The translations under genes were made by a program, and so were the position numbers. DNA of 64,000 bases from VAZQ01 sp963840535 (GTDB lineage: Bacteria; Pseudomonadota; Alphaproteobacteria; Rhizobiales; Xanthobacteraceae): the NCBI GenBank assembly GCA_963840535.1, contig CAWIZJ010000057.1, positions 124,001 to 188,000 of the forward strand, given 5' to 3'. The notes beneath the pieces were generated by a model. That model saw only the letters and a list, made by a program, of their open reading frames with translations. It did not search any database and was not told the DNA's origin. The first letter of the stretch is position 1, and each line of letters begins with the position of its first letter. Below, piece by piece: positions 57,277 to 64,000 of the stretch.

Positions 57277-58069
57277 TCACCCGGCATGAGCAATGTTCAT
57301 GTGCGCCTCGCGAGCGGCGAGCAGTGCCTTGAGCGTTCCGGTGGTCGATACGTCGACCACGCCATCGACCCGGATCGGACGGAAATGGCGCTGAAAGGCT
57401 GCCACCGCATCACGAGTCGCACTGTCCAGATAGCCGGTTGGCGTCACGCCGTATCCGAAGCGCGCCAGCAGGCGCTGGATCTCGTCGATCGCGGGATCGG
57501 TCTCCCCGAGCACGAAGATCGGTCCGACCTGCGTCACCGGCGCAGGCCTCACCCACAGGCCGATGCCGGAGTCCGCCAAGGTCTTCCATGGAAACCTCTC
57601 GCCCGGATCCTGCTTGCGCGTCGGCGCCACGTCGGAATGGGCGAGCACGCGATCGCGTGGGATCCGGTGACGGGTCAGGATGCTCCGGCAGAGCGCGGTG
57701 GTGGCGGCAATCTGCCGCTTCGGAAAATCGGGATATCCATGCTCGTGCCCGGGATTGGCAAGCTCGATGCCGATCGAGTGCGAATTGATGTCGGTCTCTC
57801 CGGCCCATGAGGATGCTCCGGCGTGCCATGCGCGTTGCGCCTCTGCCACCAGCTGGATGATGTAGCCATCGGGGAGAACCACATAGTGGGCGGAGACCTC
57901 GGCTCCCGGGCGTGCACAGCTGCCGGATTGCGGCGTCATCGTCGCGCATGCCGGTGTAGTGCAAGACGATCATGTCCGGCTTGGCCCCATGCTTGCGCTC
58001 GCTGTGGTTCGGCGACGGCCTCACCTCTGCGACGACGCAGGAATCGGGGCGCAATTCGGACACAAGCAT
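57277..58069 (-). CDS. N-acetylmuramoyl-L-alanine amidase with peptidoglycan-binding domain, one frameshift
   Basis: An Amidase_2 (AmpD/AmiD-type) zinc amidase of about 263 residues. The first zinc His is in MIVLHYTGMRDDD. After a shift near 57917 it continues EVSAHYVVLPDGYIIQLV, HAGASSWAGETDINSHSIGI and ELANPGHEHGYPDFP. VLAHSDVAPTRKQDPGERF carries the last ligands. A PG_binding_1 domain follows (EIQRLLARFGYGVTPTGYLD). It cleaves the amide between MurNAc and the peptide. No signal peptide is evident. Starts at 58069 or 58075. Confidence 0.85.
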
Positions 58070-58290
58070 GACCATACGCGCGACCGCACGTTGCTCGAAA
58101 GACCGATGGGACGGAACCCGCTGCGGGAAACTCGCCTCAGCGAGACGGATCAATTGTGCAGAAACGGAGGTGCGACACAAGCACCGGCGGACGATTCGTT
58201 TGCCGGTTGCGGCGAATCCCGTCCGCTGTTGCGATCCCGCCGCAGTCCCGATGGCTGCGCTGCTGCGTCATTTTGAACGCCAGACGCAAC

Positions 58291-58321
58291 GGGCGGGCCG
58301 ACCCTACCGGTCGACCCGCCC
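58291..58321 (-). terminator. Hairpin downstream of the PRC-barrel gene
   Basis: A 13-bp stem with one G-T mismatch (GGGCGGGCCGACC with GGTCGACCCGCCC), 36 bases past the stop of the PRC-barrel gene on the minus strand. No U-run follows, so it may stabilise the 3' end or need a factor. Confidence 0.45.
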
Positions 58322-58356
58322 CGCACGCTGGTGATGACGCTTACGCTACGGACTAT

Positions 58357-58878
58357 TTAGCGCTGCGCTCCGGTGGTCGTCGGTGCGCCGGGTGTGCCGG
58401 GCCGGTCGACCGTGCGCGCCGGGACCCTGTAGTATTGGAAATCCGGCGCGTTCTTGAGTTGCTCCTTGCTCCAGGCCACCTTGAGTTTGACGCTGGTCGG
58501 ATCGTCGCCGCCGGCGGCCATGCCGGTCGTGCCACCGGAGACGCCGGTGCTGGCCGGAACGACCTCGAACGCGCCCATGTCGATGGCGACGCTTTTCTCG
58601 CCGATGCCGAGGAAGCCGCCGACGCCGACGATCAATGCGATAAGCTTGCCACCCTTGTCGAACAGGATGTCGTTGACATCGCCGACTTGCGCATTGTCGG
58701 GGCCGAGGACGTCGGTCCCCTTGAACCTCGAGAACACCAACTGATCGGTGCTTTGCGACGAAACGAACTTCGCACCATCCGCCGGTTTCGCATCGATCTT
58801 GGCGGGATCCGTCTGTGCCATCGCGCCTGTTATCATCAGCGCGCCGACGGCACCTGCAATCATGAGGTGCTTGAGCAT
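58357..58878 (-). CDS. Exported PRC-barrel domain protein
   Basis: A 173-residue protein with a cleaved signal (MLKHLMIAGAVGALMITGAM, cut after AMAQ). A PRC-barrel follows (TDVLGPDNAQVGDVNDILFD, KGGKLIALIVGVGGFLGIGE, KSVAIDMGAFEVV) and a Thr/Pro-rich tail. A perfect GGAGG box precedes the ATG. PRC-barrel exported proteins are common in rhizobia; their role is unclear, perhaps in the envelope. Confidence 0.85.
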   Translation of the reverse strand: MLKHLMIAGAVGALMITGAMAQTDPAKIDAKPADGAKFVSSQSTDQLVFSRFKGTDVLGPDNAQVGDVNDILFDKGGKLIALIVGVGGFLGIGEKSVAIDMGAFEVVPASTGVSGGTTGMAAGGDDPTSVKLKVAWSKEQLKNAPDFQYYRVPARTVDRPGTPGAPTTTGAQR

Positions 58879-59262
58879 TCTTGCCTCCAGAATTTGAGAC
58901 GGGGCAGGCATGGGCTTGCCCTTTCTGAGGACGACAACTCTCGAGGGGGATACCTGTTCCTGCCGCCACGGAACCGCACGGAACCAGAAATGCGTATGGA
59001 ACCCTTGTCCTGGTACGGCCAAGGGCGGGTTCGGACCTCCGCTTGGAAACCATTCCTTAAGTTTGCAGACGGTTAATGGCGGAGAGCTCGTTCCGCCGGG
59101 GCGCGGTCCACAATCGTTGACGCCCAATTAATCCCATGCTAGCCCATAACATCCCAGAGGGCGATGCGGCCCTGGTGGCCACCCCCGTCGGGGTTGCGCA
59201 GGTCGATGCGTTGGCAGGGGCGGCGGCAGCGATACCAGCGTTGCGCGTGAGTCAGGAACGTC
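58879..59262. other. Gap between the PRC-barrel gene and mraZ
   Basis: About 380 bases of divergent upstream DNA that must hold the promoters for both the PRC-barrel gene and the division cluster. I cannot point to a convincing promoter hexamer pair. The MraZ protein usually binds repeats just upstream of its own gene; clear TGGGN direct repeats were not identified. Confidence 0.4.
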
Positions 59263-59742
59263 ATGGATCGTTTCGTGTCTCACTACATGTTGCGCCTGGA
59301 TGCCAAGGGCCGGGTGTCGATCCCGGCGACATTTCGCGCGGTGCTCGCGCGCGACGGCTTCGAAGGCCTCTATTGCTATCCGACACTCGATCGGCCGGCG
59401 CTCGATGCGGGCGGCAATGCGTTGCTCAGGGAGATAGAGGCGCTGATTGCGCGCTTTCCCCCTTATTCGGAGGAGCGCGAGCAATTCGCGGCTGCGCTCT
59501 ACGGCACCAGCGAGGTCCTGAGGATCGACGGCGAGGGGCGGGCGATCCTGACCGAGCCGCTCAAGCATCACGCCGGCATCAAGGACGAGATCGCCTTCGC
59601 CGGCCTGGGCCACAAGTTTCAGATCTGGGAGCCTGGTCGCTTTCGCGCGGAGCTCGCGGAGGCCACCGAGAAGGTCCGCGCGCTGAAGAGGCAACTGGGC
59701 TCCCGGGTGGCGGCGGAGGGTCCGCACGGAGCACGGGAATGA
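59263..59742 (+). CDS. mraZ: Transcriptional regulator MraZ
   Basis: A 159-residue SpoVT/AbrB-like regulator and first gene of the division and cell-wall cluster. YMLRLDAKGRVSIPATFRAV is the first DNA-binding repeat, and VLRIDGEGRAILTEPLKHHA is the second. FAGLGHKFQIWEPGRFRAE is typical. MraZ normally represses its own operon. The stop overlaps the rsmH start (ATGA). Confidence 0.95.
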   Translation: MDRFVSHYMLRLDAKGRVSIPATFRAVLARDGFEGLYCYPTLDRPALDAGGNALLREIEALIARFPPYSEEREQFAAALYGTSEVLRIDGEGRAILTEPLKHHAGIKDEIAFAGLGHKFQIWEPGRFRAELAEATEKVRALKRQLGSRVAAEGPHGARE

Positions 59743-60804
59743 CGGCGGGCGGCGACGGCAAGCGTGCTGTCGCTGGCGGACTGGCTCGTCACATTCCCGT
59801 GCTCGCCCGCCGTGCGGTCGAGCTCCTCGATGTGCGCGGCGGTGCCGTCTACGTCGACGCCACCTTCGGCGGCGGCGGCTACGCCGGCGAGATCCTCGCC
59901 GCGGCCGATTGCACCGTCGTCGGCATCGATCGCGACCGCGGCGCGATTGCACGGGCGGCCGAGCTCGAGGCGGCTGCCGGCGGCCGCCTCGTCCTGGTCG
60001 AGGACAGGTTCTCCAATCTGCGCGAGATCGTGCAGCGCGCGGCATCGACACGGTCGATGGCGTCGTCTTCGACCTCGGCATCTCCTCGATGCAGATCGAC
60101 GCGGCCGAGCGCGGGTTCTCCTTCCGCATCGATGGCCCGCTCGACATGCGCATGGGCAGCGAGGGACCGACCGCTGCCGACGTGGTGGCGGCGGCATCCG
60201 AGCGCGACCTTGCGGCGGTGATCGCGACGCTCGGCGAGGAGCGCCACGCTCGTTCTGTCGCCCGCGCAATCGTCGCCGCCCGTCGTGACCGGCCGATCCG
60301 GACCACGCATGCGCTCGCCGAGATCGTTGCCGGCGTGGTGCATGCACGCCCGGGCACGGTTCATCCGGCGACGCGGACCTTCCAGGCGCTACGGATCCTG
60401 GTGAACGACGAGCTGGCCGAGCTCGTGGCCGGGCTCGGCGCGGCTGAAACCGTGCTGCGGGCCGATGGCCGGCTCGTGGTCGTGGCGTTCCATTCGCTCG
60501 AAGACCGGATCGTAAAGTCCTTTCTCGCCGATCGCAGCCGCCGCTCGGCCTTCTCCCGCCATCGGCCCGAGGCGAGCACAAGCGGATGCGACGTTCCGGG
60601 TATTGACCCGGCGCCCGATCGTTCCGGACGACGGAGAAATCGCGGCCAACCCGCGCGCGCGCTCGGCCAAGCTGCGCGCGGCTGCACGCACCGCCGCGGC
60701 ACGCGGCCTCGCGCGATGTCGCCGACCTGTTGCCGCGGGTGCCGTCCCTTCCCGATGTCCTCGGTCGCCGGGGATCGGAACGCCGGCGAACGGTGCGCCG
60801 GTGA
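59739..60804 (+). CDS. rsmH: 16S rRNA m4C1402 methyltransferase RsmH (MraW), three frameshifts
   Basis: SAM-dependent methyltransferase modifying C1402 of 16S rRNA. Segments in order: HIPVLARRAVELLDVRGGAV, VDATFGGGGYAGEIL, IDRDRGAI, then after a lost G at about 60041 GIDTVDGVVFDLGISSMQID and FRIDGPLDMRMGSEGPTAAD. Next come TFQALRILVNDELAELV and VVVAFHSLEDRIVKSFL. After a shift near 60590, RVLTRRPIVP and NPRARSAKLRAAART; after a third near 60710, DVADLLPRVPSLPDVLG. The stop is at 60804. The first shift is a G-run loss. Such a conserved housekeeping gene is unlikely to be truly broken three times. Confidence 0.88.
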
Positions 60805-61187
60805 TGATGCGCATGCTCAACATCTGCGTGATCGCTGCGCTCGTGTTCGCGGCCGCCGACGTCTACAAGATCAAGTTCGAATCGACGCGGCAGGCACAGC
60901 GTGTCGCCAAATTGCGCATGGAGATCAGGCGCGAGCACGACGCGATCGCCGCATTGCGCGCGGAATGGGCAAGGCAGGACAGCCCCGCGCGCATCCAGGA
61001 TCTGGTGCGGCGGCATCTCGCCTTGAGGCCGGCGGACGCGTGGCAGGCCGATCGATTGGACAATTTGCCTGCACGGCCGCCCGACCTCGTCCCCGGGGAC
61101 GACCCCGATCCGATAGGCATGGTGATCGCCCATCCCGATATTCTCGACCGCTCGGCGACCGGCAGCCTGGCGCCGACGAGGAGGTGA
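60804..61187 (+). CDS. ftsL: Cell division protein FtsL
   Basis: A 127-residue bitopic protein. A membrane helix near the N-terminus (MLNICVIAALVFAAADVYKI) is followed by a periplasmic coiled coil (RVAKLRMEIRREHDAIAALR). The conserved DSPARIQDLVRRHL-ALRP motif is typical of alphaproteobacterial FtsL. It works with FtsB and FtsQ and activates FtsI/FtsW at the septum. Several ATG and GTG codons cluster at 60801-60815; ATG 60804 overlapping the rsmH stop is the most likely start. Confidence 0.85.
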   Translation: MMRMLNICVIAALVFAAADVYKIKFESTRQAQRVAKLRMEIRREHDAIAALRAEWARQDSPARIQDLVRRHLALRPADAWQADRLDNLPARPPDLVPGDDPDPIGMVIAHPDILDRSATGSLAPTRR

Positions 61188-61191
61188 GACG

Positions 61192-62940
61192 ATGAACGTG
61201 TCCGCGGCCGCCGGGCCGTCTCCCGCACGAGAACCTTGGCGTCGACGGCTGGTGCGCTCGCTGCTGTACGGCCGCAATGTCGATTTGACGGTGAAGGCGC
61301 GCGCCCGCATCGGGCTGGTCATTCTGATCTTCTTCATCGGCTATGCCGTGATTGCGGCGCGACTGGTCATGTTCGCCGCGGGGCCCGAAGGTCACGGCGG
61401 ACGCCGCACCGCGTCGCAGGATGCCGTGGCCACAGCGCGGCCCGACATCCTCGATCGCAACGGTGAGATCCTGGCGATCGACGTGCGCATGCCATCGTTG
61501 TTCGGGGAGCCGCATCGCATCATCGACGTCGACGAAGCATCCGAGCTGCTCACCGCGGTGATGACGGATGCCGATGCCGCGGAGCTACGCGAGCGACTCG
61601 CGTCCAAGCGACGGTTCGTCTGGCTCAAGCGCGAGATCACCGCCCAGCAGCGCGCTCAGATCCATCGGCTCGGCATCCCCGGCGTCGGCTTCCTGCGCGA
61701 GAACAAGCGGGTCTACCCCAACGGTGCCGGTGTCTCTCACGTCATTGGGCACGTCAACATCGACAATCAGGGTATCGCGGGAATCGAGAAATGGCTCGAC
61801 AGTCGCGGCCTTGCCGACCTGCACATGGCTGGACTTGCCCATGATCGCCTGCAAGAGCCGGTCAGGCTGGCGGTCGATTTGCGCGTCCAGCACGCGATGC
61901 GCGACGAGCTGGTGGCTGCGCGCGCGAGGTTCAAGGCGATCGCCGCTGCCGGCCTGCTCACGGACGTGCGCACCGGCGAGATCATCGCCATGGTCTCGGT
62001 GCCCGATTACGACCCCAACAATCCGCGCGAGGCGCTCGACCCGACCCGCATCAACCGCCTCACCACCGGCGTGTTCGAGATGGGCTCGACCTTCAAGGCA
62101 CTCACGGTGGCTATGGCGCTCGACTCCGGAAAGATCACGCTCAAGTCCTCGTTCGATGCCCGCTTTCCGTTGCAATACGGCAAGCACACCATTCACGATT
62201 TTCATGCTCAGAATCGCATCCTCACGGTGCCCGAGATCTTCACCTATTCCTCGAACATCGGCACGGCCCGCATGGCGCTCAGTCTCGGGGTGGAGCACCA
62301 TAAGACGTTCCTCAGGAAGATGGGTCAGCTCGATCGGCTGCGCACCGAGCTGCCGGAAAGCGCAGAGCCGCTGGTGCCCCGGCGCTGGGGAGAGCTCAAC
62401 ACCGTGACCATCGCTTTCGGTCACGGACTTTCGGTCGCCCCGCTGCAGGCGATGATGGCATTCGGCGCATTGATGAACGGCGGCCATCTCATTCCGCCCA
62501 CCTTCCTCAAGCGCACGCAGGACGAAGCGATGGCGCTCTCGCGCCGGGTGGTGAAGCCCGAGACCAGCGAGAAAATGCGCTATCTGATGCGCCTCAATGT
62601 AGAGAAGGGCACCGCCACCAGGGCCGACGTGAAGGGATATTACGTCGGCGGCAAAACCGGCACCTCCGAGAAGGTGGTCGCTGGCCGCTACTCCAAGACC
62701 AAGGTGCTCACCGCTTTTACCGCCGTTCTGCCGGCCGACCAGCCGCGCTATGCGTTGCTGATCATGCTCGACGAGCCGCAGGGGATTGCGGAAACCCATC
62801 GCTATGCCACGTCGGGCTGGAACGCCGTGCCGGTTGGGGGAGCCGTGATCGGCCGCATTGCGCCCTTGCTCGGCCTCGAACCGCGTTTCGATCTCCTTCC
62901 CGCCGACAGGCTGATCCTGGCAAGCGCCGGCGGACGTTGA
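61192..62940 (+). CDS. ftsI: Peptidoglycan D,D-transpeptidase FtsI (PBP3)
   Basis: A 582-residue class B penicillin-binding protein for septal wall synthesis. One membrane anchor lies near residue 50 (GLVILIFFIGYAVIAARL). The pedestal domain follows (RPDILDRNGEILAIDVRMPS). The transpeptidase has the S-x-x-K serine in FEMGSTFKALTVAMALDSG, SSN in TYSSNIGTARMAL, and KTGT in YYVGGKTGTSEKV. Complete, in frame throughout. Five bases after ftsL. Confidence 0.95.
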   Translation: MNVSAAAGPSPAREPWRRRLVRSLLYGRNVDLTVKARARIGLVILIFFIGYAVIAARLVMFAAGPEGHGGRRTASQDAVATARPDILDRNGEILAIDVRMPSLFGEPHRIIDVDEASELLTAVMTDADAAELRERLASKRRFVWLKREITAQQRAQIHRLGIPGVGFLRENKRVYPNGAGVSHVIGHVNIDNQGIAGIEKWLDSRGLADLHMAGLAHDRLQEPVRLAVDLRVQHAMRDELVAARARFKAIAAAGLLTDVRTGEIIAMVSVPDYDPNNPREALDPTRINRLTTGVFEMGSTFKALTVAMALDSGKITLKSSFDARFPLQYGKHTIHDFHAQNRILTVPEIFTYSSNIGTARMALSLGVEHHKTFLRKMGQLDRLRTELPESAEPLVPRRWGELNTVTIAFGHGLSVAPLQAMMAFGALMNGGHLIPPTFLKRTQDEAMALSRRVVKPETSEKMRYLMRLNVEKGTATRADVKGYYVGGKTGTSEKVVAGRYSKTKVLTAFTAVLPADQPRYALLIMLDEPQGIAETHRYATSGWNAVPVGGAVIGRIAPLLGLEPRFDLLPADRLILASAGGR

Positions 62941-63147
62941 CCTAGACGACGGCTGCCGGGAGTCGCGGCCGAGACGCGGCCGGCTGCGGGCAAGTCCTCT
63001 CCTGCGTCGGTCCCTGCTTGCACGATCGGGTGCCTCTCGGAGAATGCAAATGAACCCTGCATTGCAAGCGATCGCGCAAGACTGCCGATCAGTCATCGCT
63101 TGGTGGACGCTGCCGTCGAAACAGGAGTAAACCGGCCCCTGGACGCC

Positions 63148-64000
63148 ATGAAGCTCGCCGATCTCCTACCTGCGGATGCCGTCAGCGATGCGCGCTTCGC
63201 CGCGCTCGATGTGACCGGGGTCAGCGCGGACAGCCGCGCCATCAGGCCGGGCAACCTGTTCGTGGCGATGGCCGGTGCCAAGGACGACGGTCTTCGCTTC
63301 GTCGGCAAGGCGATCGAGTCCGGCGCGGCGGCGGTCATGGCGGAGCGCCCTCCGCCGAACCCGCTACCCGCGGGGGTCGCCTTCGTCATGGTCGGCAATG
63401 CGCGCCGGGCCTTGGCGCTGGCGGCGGCGAAGCTGTTTCCCCGACAGCCGCAGGTGATCGCGGCCATCACCGGCACCAGCGGGAAGACCTCGGTCGCAGC
63501 GTTCACGCGTCAGATCTGGGCCTCGCTGGGAACGAGCGCGGCGAGCATCGGGACCGTTGGCCTCGTCACGCCGATGCGCGAGATCTACGGCTCGCTCACC
63601 ACGCCGGACCCGGTTGCGCTGCATCGCGTGCTCGACGCGCTCGCCGGCGAGGGCGTAACGCATCTCGCGATCGAGGCCTCCTCGCACGGGCTCGACCAAT
63701 ATCGTCTCGATGGCGTGCGGCTGGCGGCCGGCGCCTTCACCAATCTCAGCCGCGATCATCTCGACTATCACCCGACGCTCGAAGCTTACCTGGGCGCCAA
63801 GCTGCGGCTGTTCACGGAGTTGATCGAAGCAGGTGGTGCGGCCGTGATCGCCGCCGATTACGAGCACGCCGCCGCAGTCGTGGCGGCCGCGAACGAACGC
63901 CGGTTGCGGCTCGTGACCGTCGGGCGACGCGGCGAGAGCATTCGCCTCCTCAATGCCGGGATCGATGGCTTCGCCCAGGTGCTCGAGCTTGTCCATGCCG
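63148..64000 (+). CDS. murE: UDP-MurNAc-tripeptide ligase MurE (5' part, runs off the window)
   Basis: MurE adds the third residue (meso-diaminopimelate in this group) to UDP-MurNAc-L-Ala-D-Glu. The visible 284 codons start MKLADLLPADAVSDARFAAL, followed by GVSADSRAIRPGNLFVAMAG. The ATP loop is AAITGTSGKTSVAAFTRQIW. SLTTPDPVALHRVLDAL, IEASSHGLDQYRLDGV and FTNLSRDHLDYHPTLEAYLG are diagnostic. The frame is open to the right edge and no shift is seen. The gap of about 200 bases after ftsI is longer than usual for this cluster. Confidence 0.94.
   Translation, partial: MKLADLLPADAVSDARFAALDVTGVSADSRAIRPGNLFVAMAGAKDDGLRFVGKAIESGAAAVMAERPPPNPLPAGVAFVMVGNARRALALAAAKLFPRQPQVIAAITGTSGKTSVAAFTRQIWASLGTSAASIGTVGLVTPMREIYGSLTTPDPVALHRVLDALAGEGVTHLAIEASSHGLDQYRLDGVRLAAGAFTNLSRDHLDYHPTLEAYLGAKLRLFTELIEAGGAAVIAADYEHAAAVVAAANERRLRLVTVGRRGESIRLLNAGIDGFAQVLELVHA

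Noticed and set aside
59136..60221. A plus-strand open frame starting before mraZ and running into rsmH
   Set aside because: The first 600 bases are in the wrong frame relative to mraZ; only the part from 59739 is the rsmH N-terminus.

Overview
The window is GC-rich chromosomal DNA of an alphaproteobacterium, most likely order Hyphomicrobiales near Bradyrhizobiaceae/Xanthobacteraceae. The basis is family-level recognition: a MucR/Ros regulator, a TIGR03809-type protein, DUF5330, DUF1491 and DUF6494 proteins, TctC/Bug and TRAP solute receptors, B12-dependent methylmalonyl-CoA mutase with MeaB, and the mraZ-rsmH-ftsL-ftsI-murE cell-division cluster. Many conserved genes, including essential ones such as rsmH, are broken by isolated one-base shifts, which points to indel errors in the consensus. 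Such genes are annotated as one CDS with the shift noted.

Layout. 1-3000: trehalose operon otsB, GH15 hydrolase, otsA (minus strand, otsA cut by the edge). 3200-7140: an SDR and an IlvD/Edd sugar-acid dehydratase separated by a 913-bp IS5-family element inserted at the dehydratase stop codon, plus palindromic repeats. 7290-11430: a molybdenum hydroxylase large subunit divergent from a UbiD-family decarboxylase. 11430-16300: RecD-like helicase, small DUF6494 protein, Bug receptor, aspartate dehydrogenase, an ECF sigma remnant and its anti-sigma-like partner. 17000-19650: a patch with an O-methyltransferase and several decayed gene remnants. 19740-26900: an OYE-type reductase, an EamA transporter, a four-gene ArsS/glycosyltransferase/phosphoesterase operon, a DUF3750 protein and pyroglutamyl peptidase.

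26950-37900: propionyl/methylmalonyl-CoA genes meaB, mutB and mutA. The two mutase subunits are separated by an oppositely oriented TRAP transporter operon that itself carries a two-hairpin repeat. mutA is the last gene of a folP-folB-folK run. 38000-48940: DUF4332 protein, HerA-like ATPase, M20 peptidase, secreted proteins, class IV aminotransferase, GT39-like membrane protein, superoxide dismutase and a membrane-anchored protein of unknown function. 49000-56700: msrB, mucR, sufE, DUF5330, peptidoglycan-binding protein, DUF1491, and two bacterial-ceramide-type genes behind a truncated serine-palmitoyltransferase-like gene, then an orphan TRAP receptor. 56759-57182: RNase P RNA (minus strand) with a recognisable promoter. 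57277-64000: peptidoglycan amidase, PRC-barrel protein and the start of the division/cell-wall cluster.

The most unusual features are a family of roughly 76-bp hairpin elements with CTAG ends, twice arranged as a hairpin-linker-hairpin composite; the ArsS-type operon without arsenic methylation genes; the ceramide-type operon whose first gene is truncated; and the IS insertion that supplies a stop codon. No tRNA, CRISPR array or prophage was seen.
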